Assembly (NCBI GenBank): GCA_016415585.1
Contig: CP066552.1
Span: 1,736,001-1,800,000 of the forward strand
DNA: 64,000 nucleotides
From: Pectobacterium carotovorum
GTDB taxonomy: Bacteria; Pseudomonadota; Gammaproteobacteria; Enterobacterales; Enterobacteriaceae
Reading direction: 5' to 3'
Of the stretch, positions 45,939 through 55,606 are shown one piece after another. A program made the position numbers and the translations under genes. Within the stretch, counting starts at the first letter, position 1. Every line of letters starts with the position of its first letter. The notes under the pieces were generated by a model. That model did not search any database. It was not told the DNA's origin and was given only the letters and a program-made list of their open reading frames with translations.

Positions 45939-46454
45939 ATGTCTCTGCCAAAGAAACTTAAATACTTCAATCTGTTTATCGACGGTGACAACTATTTCGG
46001 TCAGGTGCCGGAAGTGACACCGCCTAAGCTCACGCGCAAGACAGAAGACTATCAGGCGGGTGGCATGCCTGGCTTTGTCGCGATTGACTTCGGTTTTGAT
46101 GCGGGCGCGCTGGATATGGAAATCACCCTCGGCGGGCTGGACGCTGGCTTGTTGAAAAAGTGGGGCGTCTCCACTGCGGACGGTATGCAAACGCGCTTTG
46201 CGGGTTCTTATCAGGATGAAGCGACGGGCGAAGCGGTGCCGTGTGAAATCCAGACGCGCGGCCGGTTTACCGAGCTTGACCCAGGCTCTGCCAAAGTGGG
46301 TGAAGATACGGCGCATAAATACACACTGAAAAATACCTACTTCAAGCTGACGATCAGCGGTGAAGAGGTCATGGAAGTGGATGTGCTGAACATGATTTAT
46401 AAAGTGGCCGGTGTCGATATGCTGGAAAAACACCGCGCTAACGTTGGGCTATAA
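45939..46454 (+). CDS. P2 FII major tail tube protein
   Basis: A 171-residue phage tail tube subunit: LPKKLKYFNLFIDGDNYFGQ at the start, MPGFVAIDFGFDAGALDMEI and the ending VDMLEKHRANVGL match the FII family. The length equals P2 FII (about 172). GGGGTAAATC precedes the ATG. It is complete and lies between FI and E in the normal P2 order. Confidence 0.92.
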   Translation: MSLPKKLKYFNLFIDGDNYFGQVPEVTPPKLTRKTEDYQAGGMPGFVAIDFGFDAGALDMEITLGGLDAGLLKKWGVSTADGMQTRFAGSYQDEATGEAVPCEIQTRGRFTELDPGSAKVGEDTAHKYTLKNTYFKLTISGEEVMEVDVLNMIYKVAGVDMLEKHRANVGL

Positions 46455-46469
46455 CAGGAAACTCCTACC

Positions 46470-46781
46470 ATGACTGAGAAACAAAATAACGTCGTCATTC
46501 TGCAAAACCCGATCACACGTAAAGGCGGTGATGTGAAAGAAGTCACGATCACTGGCGCATTGAAGCAGGCCGGATCGCTGCGTGGGCTGAAGGTCTACGA
46601 TGTGATGACGTCCGATGTTGATAGCCTGCTGACGTTGCTCCCGCGCGTCACCAGTCCGGCGCTAACGAAAGAAGAACTGACTGTGATGGATACTTGGGAC
46701 TTTTGCCAGCTATCCAATGCGGTGGCCACTTTTTTGCAACCCTCTTCCCCAGCGAACGAGACGGGCGCGGTAACGGCGTAA
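46470..46781 (+). CDS. P2 gpE tail assembly chaperone
   Basis: A 103-residue protein (KQNNVVILQNPITRKGGDVK at the start) that assists tape-measure packing during tail assembly. Like P2 E it contains a slippery sequence near its end, which yields a second, longer product. It follows FII after 15 bases. Confidence 0.85.
   Translation: MTEKQNNVVILQNPITRKGGDVKEVTITGALKQAGSLRGLKVYDVMTSDVDSLLTLLPRVTSPALTKEELTVMDTWDFCQLSNAVATFLQPSSPANETGAVTA
46730..46736 (+). promoter_or_regulatory. -1 frameshift slippery site T TTT TTG
   Basis: In the zero frame the codons are ACT TTT TTG. The heptamer T TTT TTG is the same as the slip site in P2 gene E. The -1 frame downstream is open to 46930, so the ribosome can make an E-E' fusion. 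This is preserved despite the decay of the prophage. Confidence 0.85.
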
Positions 46782-46930
46782 TTCATTGCCCGTTTAACCG
46801 TGTTGAAGAGGTGATGGCCGACATCGCAGCAATTTTCCATTGGTTGCCGTCGGCGATGGATGCCATGCCAGTAGATGAACTGCTGGCATGGCGCAGCCGA
46901 GCGGCCGTTAGAAGCGGAAACTCGGAATGA
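46737..46930 (+). CDS. gpE' extension made by -1 frameshift
   Basis: The -1 frame after the slippery site encodes about 65 residues: FNRVEEVMADIAAIFHWLPS then MDAMPVDELLAWRSRAAVRS. The motif EEVMADIAAIFHW is the conserved GpE+E' family segment. Its stop overlaps the start of the tape-measure gene (ATGA at 46927). No independent start is needed. Confidence 0.8.
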
Positions 46931-49900
46931 CAGATCGCAATCTCAATATTCGCGTGGCGTTCAGCGCGATCAATAATATGGCTCGGCCCGTCAGTGCTGC
47001 ACGCAGCGGCACGGCGGCGCTGGCTGACCAAATCAGAGCAACACAAAACACCCTCAACGGATTAGGACGGCAGGCCAGCAGCTTTGACCGTCTGAGTGCT
47101 GCATCCGCTAAAACAACCCGTGAACTGGAACAAGCTAAAGCCAAAGCCGCCGCGATGCGTGCCGAATTCGGTGCCGCCAGTGCGCGAACGGACGAACAAA
47201 ACGCGGCACTAAAACGGCAACGTGAGCTGATCAGGCAATTATCAACGGCTCAGACCAACGAAACCGAACAGTTAAAACAACTGCGCGCAGAGCTGGCACG
47301 GCACGGCGTGATACTCGACCGCAGCCGCAGGGCAACAGACCAGATTAGCGATCAAACCGCACGCTATAACCGTATGTTAGCGGAACAGCAACGGCGGTTA
47401 GCGGCAGTGACGCAGGCACGCGCACGCTATGATCGGATGCAGCAGACGGCGAGTAACCTGCGTAGCACAGGGGCAATGGCAATCGGTGCCAGTGCAGCCG
47501 GTGCGTATGTCGGCGCCAGAATGATGGCCCCTAATCTGCAATCAGATAAAAGCGGGGCGGTGATTGCTGCACAAAATGCCGAAACCCCTGCAATGGGGGC
47601 ACAGTATTCGAAAATCATTAAAGGGATTAATAGCGCCGGCGTGAGCAATGACCTCGCTCAGATCGCTGACACTGTATCTGCGGTGCGTAGCTCGCTAGGC
47701 GCATTAGGTGAGGTCGGTGAAGCTGAGTTAGACCGGATCTCGCGCAAAGCGTTAGATATGCAATCCGTGCTCGGCGGCGATACGGCGGAACATATCCAGA
47801 TTGCCGCCATCATGATGAAAAATGGCCTGGCTCGCAGTAGCGATGAAGCATTCGATTTGATGGCGGCAGGAATGCAACGTGTGTCTACCCAGATGCGTGG
47901 TGAGCTGCCTGAGATATTGCATGAGTATTCAACGCATTTCAGGAACATGGGCTACAGCGGTTCTGAAGCCATGACGCTGCTGGTCAGCATGGCGCAACAA
48001 GGAAAGTTTGCGCTGGATAAGACCGGCGACGCCATCAAAGAATTTTCAATTCGCGGCTCTGACATGTCCAAAGCCAGTGTAGAGGCGTATGACGCCATCG
48101 GACTGAATGCACAGCGCGCGTCATCTGCCATTGCCAGCGGCGGAGCACAGGCGCGTAACGCGATGCAGCAAACTGCACAGGGGCTATTGAAGATTAAAGA
48201 CCCAGCCGCGCGGGCGAATGCAGCCATTGCATTATTCGGTACCCCGATAGAAGACCTTTCTATCGATCAGATCCCTAACTTCCTGTCAGCGCTTGCCAAT
48301 ACCCAAGACCAGTTCAGCGATGTCAGCGGAACGGCCGAACGCATGGGCAGCACGTTACGCGATAACCTGTCGGGGGATATCGACAAGCTGGGTGGCGCAC
48401 TGAGTGGGCTACGTTTTGCCATCTTTGAAAATGACTCCGGCGTTTTGCGCTCGCTGGCTCAGAGTGCGACGGCGTTAGTGAATAGCGTCCGTGAGTGGGT
48501 AACAGCTAACCCTGAACTGGCTCAAACACTGCTTGTGGTTGTGGGCGGCGCATTGGCGCTCACCGCCGCCATCGGCACCGTTTCTCTGGCCGCAGGCATA
48601 TTGATGGGGCCATTTTCCAAACTGCAACTTGGCCTATCCCTGTTAAGCGGTGGTAAGGGTATTGGCACTGTTACAAGTATGTTCAGCAGGCTTAGCGGCG
48701 TTATGACGGGTAGCCTGTCCAGCACTCGCGCGTGGGGGGGTATCCTTACCAGTATACGCAGCGGCATCGGTGGAATCGGCAACATCGCCCAAGGCGCTGG
48801 TCGTGCGTTGTTGATGGTATTCACTCAGCCAGGCGCAGCGCTATCGGCGTTAGGTAATGGCGTGCGGATGCTGGCGACATCTGGATTTTCTGCACTGAGC
48901 GGTTCAGGTATGGCGGTATTTAACATCCTGCGTACGGGCTTCATGCTGTTGCTCAGTCCTATCGGCATTATCGGCGCGGCAATCGTTGCGGCCGGTGTAT
49001 TGATTTACAAATACTGGGAGCCGATCAAAGCGTTTTTCAGCGGTTTTTTCAGTGGCCTGACGGCGGGTCTTGAGCCGGTTAAACAATCTTTCTCAGCGTT
49101 ATCACCGATTTTTGACGGGATCGGACAGGCTATTAGTGGCGTATGGGACTGGTTCAAAAAACTGTTTGAACCGGTCAACGCCTCATCTGAATCACTGAAA
49201 CAATGCACGGAAGCTGGGAAAGTGTTTGGTGAAGTCGTTGGAATGGCGATTGGTGGCGTAGTGACAGTTATCCTGAAAGTTGCCGAAGGGATTGGCTGGA
49301 TACTTGAAAAGCTGGGCGTTATCCCTAAAGCGGCAAATGCCGCCATCTCAGCATCGAACGCCATGAACGGCGCAATGCCGGAAAAAGGCTATGAACCTAA
49401 AAAGCCGGTTATGTACGTATGGGATAAGAAACAAAAGAAAATGGTGGCGCAGGAATGGAAACCGCAGCCCCCCAAAGAAGCCGATGCGGTGATTAAAACC
49501 GGCGAGGCAGCAAAACCACCGGCAGGCGAAGGCAATAAGCCTAAACAAACTGGGGCGTTGCAGGACTTGACGGGGAGCAATCCCAAAACAGAAAAAACAG
49601 GCAGCACAGCAAAGACCGAAGACAAGAAAGACCCGAACAAGCTGGGTGATATCGTTTTTAAAAACGTACCGCCTACCGTCATGCTGGCGAACGGCTACCG
49701 TGAATCACAGGTTATGCCTGCACAGCCAAAAATCCCCCTACTGGAGCGGGTGAAGCAAACCGCCGGCGTGCTGGCCGCGTCTGTCCTGCCGTTCACCGTG
49801 CAACCTGCTGGGGCAGACGTCCCAGCTATCAATTCACCTGCAGCACAGATGAAAACGGCGATGTCTGCCGGTATGGCCAACACAGACAAATATGAAATCA

Positions 49901-50028
49901 ATATCACGATTCAGGATGCACGCAGCCTTGATGAAGACAAACTCGTCGCCAGACTGCGGCGGGAAATAGACGACATTGAACGCCGTAAGCAGCGTCGCCA
50001 GCGCTCACAACTAACCGATCACGTATAG
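46927..50028 (+). CDS. P2 T-like tail tape-measure protein
   Basis: A 1033-residue phage protein that sets tail length. It has a long helical N-terminus (RVAFSAINNMARPVSAARSG; coiled regions to about residue 160), the TP901-type tape-measure core around residues 200-450, hydrophobic segments near residues 530-560 and 640-700 (LLVVVGGALALTAAIGTVSL) and a Lys/Pro-rich C-terminal region. It starts at 46927 and is complete. The preserved full length suggests the tail block was recently functional. Confidence 0.9.
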   Translation: MTDRNLNIRVAFSAINNMARPVSAARSGTAALADQIRATQNTLNGLGRQASSFDRLSAASAKTTRELEQAKAKAAAMRAEFGAASARTDEQNAALKRQRELIRQLSTAQTNETEQLKQLRAELARHGVILDRSRRATDQISDQTARYNRMLAEQQRRLAAVTQARARYDRMQQTASNLRSTGAMAIGASAAGAYVGARMMAPNLQSDKSGAVIAAQNAETPAMGAQYSKIIKGINSAGVSNDLAQIADTVSAVRSSLGALGEVGEAELDRISRKALDMQSVLGGDTAEHIQIAAIMMKNGLARSSDEAFDLMAAGMQRVSTQMRGELPEILHEYSTHFRNMGYSGSEAMTLLVSMAQQGKFALDKTGDAIKEFSIRGSDMSKASVEAYDAIGLNAQRASSAIASGGAQARNAMQQTAQGLLKIKDPAARANAAIALFGTPIEDLSIDQIPNFLSALANTQDQFSDVSGTAERMGSTLRDNLSGDIDKLGGALSGLRFAIFENDSGVLRSLAQSATALVNSVREWVTANPELAQTLLVVVGGALALTAAIGTVSLAAGILMGPFSKLQLGLSLLSGGKGIGTVTSMFSRLSGVMTGSLSSTRAWGGILTSIRSGIGGIGNIAQGAGRALLMVFTQPGAALSALGNGVRMLATSGFSALSGSGMAVFNILRTGFMLLLSPIGIIGAAIVAAGVLIYKYWEPIKAFFSGFFSGLTAGLEPVKQSFSALSPIFDGIGQAISGVWDWFKKLFEPVNASSESLKQCTEAGKVFGEVVGMAIGGVVTVILKVAEGIGWILEKLGVIPKAANAAISASNAMNGAMPEKGYEPKKPVMYVWDKKQKKMVAQEWKPQPPKEADAVIKTGEAAKPPAGEGNKPKQTGALQDLTGSNPKTEKTGSTAKTEDKKDPNKLGDIVFKNVPPTVMLANGYRESQVMPAQPKIPLLERVKQTAGVLAASVLPFTVQPAGADVPAINSPAAQMKTAMSAGMANTDKYEINITIQDARSLDEDKLVARLRREIDDIERRKQRRQRSQLTDHV

Positions 50029-50038
50029 GGCTTTTATC

Positions 50039-50461
50039 ATGATGATGATTCTGGGTATGTTCGTTTTCATGCGGCAGACTGCGCCGTACCAAACCCTAAG
50101 CCATGACAGCAGTTGGCGACATGCTAAAAATGACCGCGTCGGCAAATCCCCGCGTTATCAGTACATCGGCGCAGGGGAAGATAAAATCACGCTGGCCGGT
50201 GAACTGTACCCAGAAATAACCGGCGGCGATGTCTCGTTGAACATGCTGCAAACGATGGCCTACACAGGAAAAGCCTGGCCGCTGATCGAAGGGACGGGCA
50301 ACATCTACGGTATGTACGTGATTACCAACATCAACAAAACCCGTTCCGAGTTTTTTAACGACGGTAAGGCGCGGCATATCTCATTTACGCTGAATCTGGA
50401 ACGGGTTAGCGAGGATTTGCGAGAAATGCTGGGTGATATGGATATCGGGCTATCCGGATAA
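50039..50461 (+). CDS. P2 gpU tail terminator protein, shortened
   Basis: A 140-residue protein: MILGMFVFMRQTAPYQTLSH, then GEDKITLAGELYPEITGGDV and GTGNIYGMYVITNINKT. P2 U is about 159 residues; here the C-terminal last part is missing (ends LREMLGDMDIGLSG), so the right inversion or deletion breakpoint probably lies at this gene's end. Downstream gene D is absent from the expected place. Confidence 0.85.
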   Translation: MMMILGMFVFMRQTAPYQTLSHDSSWRHAKNDRVGKSPRYQYIGAGEDKITLAGELYPEITGGDVSLNMLQTMAYTGKAWPLIEGTGNIYGMYVITNINKTRSEFFNDGKARHISFTLNLERVSEDLREMLGDMDIGLSG

Positions 50462-50580
50462 CACAGGCGCTTTTAACTGTGATTATCAATAAATTTAGCA
50501 TCAGGCTAGTAATCTAGATAAATCTTAAATAAAATCACGCTCCTTGCGACAATAGCACACTCCTTGAAAAAACATACACG

Positions 50581-51636
50581 GTGATAAATTTGGATAATTT
50601 TTCAAAAAAAAATTGCATGAATGATAATCAATTACACGGATTGACTATTTTTAGATTTATTGCAGCCTTTTATGTTTTTATTTTTCACTGCCAAATTAGG
50701 TACCCTCTTGATGTACCTCATTTTATTACAAGAATAATTAATAATGGTGCAGTTGGTATGTCATTTTTTTTCGTTTTGTCGGGTTTCGTTATGGCTTGGT
50801 CTGCCAGAAATGGCATACGAAGTGATTATATAAAAGCAAGAATATCAAGAATATATCCAGCATATGTTTTTATGGGGATAGTGTCGCTGCCTTTTTTATT
50901 TGATATTGAAAACGAAAAATTAATACCATCTCTTGTATTGTACTTTACAGGGATGCAATCATGGATACCGGATTCATTTTCTTCTTGGCACTTCGGGGGG
51001 TCTTGGTCGGTCTCCACAGAGCTTTTTTTCTATATGGTATTTCCATTAATACTTCCATTAGTTAAAAAGAACCCTAAACTATCTTTATTGATAGCATATG
51101 TTACAACATCGCTAATCATTCCCTTTGTCATGGTGTTTAGTGGCTCAGATAATATGCCATATTTTTACATAAGCCCAATACATAGACTTCCTGAGTTTGT
51201 TATCGGAATGGCTCTTGGTGTTATGTATATAAATGGCTTTAAATTAACATTAAAAAAACACAAAATATTGTTAATTTGTTTTTCTTTGTTGATTCTTTTT
51301 TTTGTATCTCCAATAGGCAATTACGGATTCATGAAAAGGAATTTCGCTACAGTACTAGCAACCGCTTCTTTGGTTTTTGTTTTTGCTTGTTCAAAGATTG
51401 AATTAAGTCTATTTGCGCGGCCGTTTGTTTGGCTAGGTAAGATAAGTTACTCTTTTTATCTTATGCAAATACCAATAATATTGTTTTTTGTAAAATATCC
51501 GAGTGTTTTTTTTGGAATGGAAAACTACCAAGTTTGGATAGTTGTAGGTGTGTTCAACCTTATGATGGCGACAATTTCCTACTATCTCATTGAAGAGAAA
51601 TTCATATCAAAAATAAAGAGAATGTCTTTTGCTTAA
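50581..51636 (+). CDS. Acyltransferase 3 family membrane protein (OafA-like)
   Basis: A 351-residue inner-membrane acyltransferase with about ten helices. The family histidine is in helix 1 (FRFIAAFYVFIFHCQIRYPL), followed by SFFFVLSGFVMAWSARNG and GGSWSVSTELFFYMVFPLI. Members O-acetylate O-antigen, exopolysaccharide or similar sugars. The gene is strongly AT-rich compared with the flanking tail genes, so it was acquired separately. Placed at the U end of a prophage remnant it may have been a lysogenic-conversion gene that alters surface sugars. Start at GTG 50581 has a weak ribosome-binding site; ATG at 50617 is an alternative. A strong hairpin follows. Confidence 0.85.
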   Translation: MINLDNFSKKNCMNDNQLHGLTIFRFIAAFYVFIFHCQIRYPLDVPHFITRIINNGAVGMSFFFVLSGFVMAWSARNGIRSDYIKARISRIYPAYVFMGIVSLPFLFDIENEKLIPSLVLYFTGMQSWIPDSFSSWHFGGSWSVSTELFFYMVFPLILPLVKKNPKLSLLIAYVTTSLIIPFVMVFSGSDNMPYFYISPIHRLPEFVIGMALGVMYINGFKLTLKKHKILLICFSLLILFFVSPIGNYGFMKRNFATVLATASLVFVFACSKIELSLFARPFVWLGKISYSFYLMQIPIILFFVKYPSVFFGMENYQVWIVVGVFNLMMATISYYLIEEKFISKIKRMSFA

Positions 51637-51641
51637 AATAT

Positions 51642-51675
51642 GTGGTTGCATTTCGCTATGAGATGCAACCACTTT
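51642..51675 (+). terminator. Terminator after the acyltransferase gene
   Basis: Perfect 10-bp stem GTGGTTGCAT/ATGCAACCAC with an 11-base loop, then TTT. Confidence 0.75.
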
Positions 51676-51679
51676 ACAT

Positions 51680-51829
51680 TTATGAACTTACCGCATGTGA
51701 TACAACATCAGGTAAATACACGGTACGCTGATGAATATTTATCTCTTCATCTGTAGCGGGTCTGGCACCCTCCATTTCATTTCCAATATAGATCCATCCA
51801 TCTTTGTGTTTCCAATATTGAATATCCAT
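51680..51829 (-). CDS. Small phage tail-fibre-associated-like protein, cut by IS
   Basis: A 49-residue frame: MDIQYWKHKDGWIYIGNEME, then RPATDEEINIHQRTVYLP and the end SHAVSS. The aromatic start and DGWIYIGNE pattern recall short proteins next to phage tail-fibre genes, but this is only a likeness. The ATG is 6 bases from the IS end at 51835 and has no good ribosome-binding site, so the gene may have lost its front to the insertion. Confidence 0.35.
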   Translation of the reverse strand: MDIQYWKHKDGWIYIGNEMEGARPATDEEINIHQRTVYLPDVVSHAVSS

Positions 51830-51842
51830 CTACTTGTAGTGG

Positions 51843-53017
<1,175 letters not shown>

Positions 53018-53090
53018 AATGTCACCTGTTTTGACTATGAGGTGATGATATCACCTCTATTCAGGTGGCCAAATTCACTATGCCACTACA

Positions 53091-53207
53091 GGTATTGCCT
53101 GTGCGATCATCTGTTATCTTGCAACGTGCATGATAGGCTGCCTTCCTACAGGAAGACATACCCTCAGAACGTTTCACAATTTTAAACTCCAGATGAAATA
53201 TCGCCAT
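53091..53207 (-). pseudogene. MOBQ relaxase N-terminus (MobA/MobL/TraA), cut by IS
   Basis: Only about 39 residues remain: MAIFHLEFKIVKRSEGMSSC then RKAAYHARCKITDDRTGN. The opening MAIxHL and tyrosine 25 in AAYHAR match RSF1010-like relaxases, where Tyr25 forms the covalent link with DNA. The IS3 element ends immediately after Thr-Gly-Asn-Thr-Cys, removing the three-histidine metal site and the rest. It marks the island as derived from a mobilisable plasmid or element. Confidence 0.75.
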
Positions 53208-53313
53208 TAACTTATAGAACCTCAATATAAAATAAAACCAAAATATAAAACGCAACGATAACTATGCTGCCGTTAGTTTTTCGCAAGAAAAACTTCGGGG
53301 TTGACGTTGACGT

Positions 53314-53396
53314 TGTTTCCGAAGGAAACGGTGTTAGCCTGCGGCAGGCAACCGTCGGTAGACCCCACACACTGCGTAGCAGTGTATAAGTGGGCA
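53314..53396. other. oriT-like cluster of hairpins upstream of the relaxase
   Basis: Three close inverted repeats: GTTTCC/GGAAAC (53315-53329), GCCTG/CAGGC (53337-53349) and ACACTGC/GCAGTGT (53369-53385). The last is followed directly by ATAAGTGGGCA. MOBQ origins have a hairpin followed by a TAAGTGCGCC-like nick sequence and lie just upstream of the relaxase, as here. The nick core differs in the GCCC part, so this is a resemblance only. Confidence 0.5.
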
Positions 53397-53878
53397 TTGT
53401 TTTTTCTAACAATGTAAAACCCTCTACTTAATTAATACGAAATATATTAATGCCTGTAAAATAAAACACCGAATTAAGCGGCGCATTCTAGATGAAAGGG
53501 CGAAGTATTCCGCGATATTACATCAGTGGGGTTTAGATGGTGTCCGAAGGACGAAAAGAGTGTTAATTTATCCCGCCGTAAGGCGGGAAAGCACTAAAAC
53601 AAGAAAATAGTAGCTTTTATGTGTAGTTTTCCCTGTTGCACAATTCACAAGTTATGATGGAATATCAGAATGAAAATTTGACAAGTGAAATCAAAAACAC
53701 TAACAACCAAAAATAAGTAACGCGGAGAGTATTAGATAAACAAGTTAGTAATTATTATTGGTTTGTGTTGATGAATTTAGTTTTGAGTGGGTTAGACGGT
53801 GTTATTATTTACTACAACAACGCCTTTTATTAGTGTGCATTGAAAAAAGAGTGTTAGGTTAATATTGTCAAATGGTTT
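53397..53878. other. AT-rich stretch with one strong hairpin
   Basis: About 480 bases without a credible gene. A perfect 7-bp stem (TCCCGCC/GGCGGGA, loop GTAA) lies at 53571-53588 and could end transcription. The rest is AT-rich. Confidence 0.5.
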
Positions 53879-54715
53879 TTATTTATTAATGTATTCTATT
53901 TTATATATACGGCTAAGCGGTATTATCCCATATGTTTCTTTTGGTGATGAAGGTTGGTTATTTTTAAATGTTTTTTTGTAATGGAGCATATTGGGAGTCT
54001 GTAATACTATAAAAAGTTCTTCACTGTAATAATTTTTCTCATGCATTACTAATGCGGGAATTTCACCGCCGACATTAAACTCAGCAAGCCCTTTACCATA
54101 TAATCTGGATAGAAATTGATTCGGAAAAATACAGAACAAACCAACTGTCATGACTACAGCGAGCTGATATATTAGCTTTGTTTTTAGTGTTGTTCTAAGT
54201 AGACTGGTTAAATAAATAACTATCCCAATCATCATGGCTACCACTTGCAATGATTGCTTTATCTGTTCATACCCCATGTTTTTTAGTGCATTAAAACTTG
54301 AAGTTATGAACAAAAACAACATGAATAAATTCACTACTGATATTATAAATGTTGACTCAAATCCAATTTTTTGCTCTCTCTTAATTTTTTTTGGCAATTT
54401 TATGATAAAGAGTACGCCAAAAAAAGACATTGAAATAAAGATTAAAGTGCTAATTTCAGTCATTACAAAGATACTATTTGCGCTATATAGTTCACCAATC
54501 ATGTCAAAGTCAAATGAATTTTTATCTCTCATGTAATTTAGCAATAAAAGAAATGATAAAGCTGGAAATGTTATCAAATGAGATATGGATAGTGATATGA
54601 AAATTTTTATTCCATTATGTAAATTACGGCGGCCAGATGGTCTTTTCAACTTCATAAAACAAACCAAGAAATCAAGGGCTTTAATATATGCAATTCTAGC
54701 AGTTAAGATTTTCAT
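53879..54715 (-). CDS. Unknown membrane protein, six or so helices
   Basis: A 278-residue, AT-rich gene with no family I recognise. It has about six hydrophobic helices (for example ISHLITFPALSFLLLLNYM, STLIFISMSFFGVLFIIKL, VVNLFMLFLFITSSFNALK). A final soluble part of about 80 residues follows (EIPALVMHEKNYYSEELFIV). The base composition and position between a relaxase remnant and mobilisation genes suggest island cargo. It could be a transport, immunity or defence membrane subunit, but nothing visible decides this. Confidence 0.6.
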   Translation of the reverse strand: MKILTARIAYIKALDFLVCFMKLKRPSGRRNLHNGIKIFISLSISHLITFPALSFLLLLNYMRDKNSFDFDMIGELYSANSIFVMTEISTLIFISMSFFGVLFIIKLPKKIKREQKIGFESTFIISVVNLFMLFLFITSSFNALKNMGYEQIKQSLQVVAMMIGIVIYLTSLLRTTLKTKLIYQLAVVMTVGLFCIFPNQFLSRLYGKGLAEFNVGGEIPALVMHEKNYYSEELFIVLQTPNMLHYKKTFKNNQPSSPKETYGIIPLSRIYKIEYINK

Positions 54716-54965
54716 TCTCTTACTCTATGATAAAAATGATTATTCTATAACATTATAAACATCTTTATCTGCATTGATGTTTGATAAATATCAATGTTAA
54801 AGTTTATTGATATATTTTTGTATAATTTAAATTTTCCACCCTCCTTTTTTCTGTGATTGGTTTAAAATTAGATTATTTTCTTTTTATCAAATTAAACCCT
54901 CTGTTGTATTGATAATTATTAAAAATATGGTAAAGAATAACCTATAACAAATACAAGGAGGTGTA

Positions 54966-55220
54966 ATGTATAAAAATAACGATGAAGCCATTGATTGGGA
55001 AGCCAAAAAACTTCTTGATGAAGGTGTTTATACCGATACAGAACAAGCCTATTTAGAAGCAGAAAAACGAGTGAATCAGATAAGGGAAAAATTCAGAGAG
55101 CATCAGGTTAAACAGACATTTAAATTGAAGATAAAATCAATCAAGAAAAAACTGAATAATGATGACTATGCGAATATTCCTTATAATAAAAATAGAAACC
55201 ATTGGGGGAATGACATATGA
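54966..55220 (+). CDS. Small mobilisation-associated protein
   Basis: An 84-residue charged protein (YKNNDEAIDWEAKKLLDEGV, then EKRVNQIREKFREHQVKQTF) with a strong Shine-Dalgarno (AAGGAGGTG). Its stop overlaps the next start (ATGA at 55217), so both are coexpressed. Charged helical proteins of this type accompany TraD-like genes in mobilisable plasmids. I do not recognise a named family. Confidence 0.55.
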   Translation: MYKNNDEAIDWEAKKLLDEGVYTDTEQAYLEAEKRVNQIREKFREHQVKQTFKLKIKSIKKKLNNDDYANIPYNKNRNHWGNDI

Positions 55221-55501
55221 CAACAAAAACAATCAAACAACAAATTGCTTCAGCACAAGAACGTCTATACTTCTTGGAAGCTAAAAAGAAACAGCAAACG
55301 AAAAAAGAAAATACACGTCAGAAAATTATTTTCGGTGCAGAGGTTGCCAAAGTCTTAGGATGTGATATTGGTTATGTAGATAAGGAATTGGTCTTTGGGA
55401 TTCTGCTTGATATTCCAAATCTTCATGAAAGCGATATTGAAAGGTATAAAGCACAAGGCCAAGCTTATATCGAAAGTGTCTTAAATAAATCCAAACAGTA
55501 G
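55217..55501 (+). CDS. TraD-like small conjugal transfer protein
   Basis: A 94-residue protein. After a Lys/Gln-rich start (QERLYFLEAKKKQQTKKENT) comes RQKIIFGAEVAKVLGCDIGY and ELVFGILLDIPNLHESDIER, which follows the pattern of the short TraD/MobD family (KxxLGxLVxKAGL then LLGALLE) found near MOBQ relaxases. This fits the relaxase remnant 2 kb away. It overlaps the previous gene by 4 bases. A hairpin follows at 55529. Confidence 0.6.
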   Translation: MTTKTIKQQIASAQERLYFLEAKKKQQTKKENTRQKIIFGAEVAKVLGCDIGYVDKELVFGILLDIPNLHESDIERYKAQGQAYIESVLNKSKQ

Positions 55502-55528
55502 TTTTCCTTTTCACGTCCGAACGGTGAG

Positions 55529-55555
55529 CCGACCTAAAACTTGTTTTTAGGTCGG
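55529..55555 (+). terminator. Terminator-like hairpin
   Basis: CCGACCTAAAA/TTTTTAGGTCGG with loop CTTG: an 11-bp stem, AT-rich at the top, lying 28 bases after the TraD-like stop. The downstream T-run is absent. Confidence 0.55.
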
Positions 55556-55606
55556 TGAACTGTTGAGCAAGCCCCAGAGGGCGCGGTAGCTAATTTATTC
55601 TCAACA

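Noticed and set aside
44061..50461. A functional tailocin or R-type bacteriocin
   Set aside because: Baseplate, fibre, lysis and regulatory genes are absent and FI, D and U are cut, so no particle could be assembled from this region alone.
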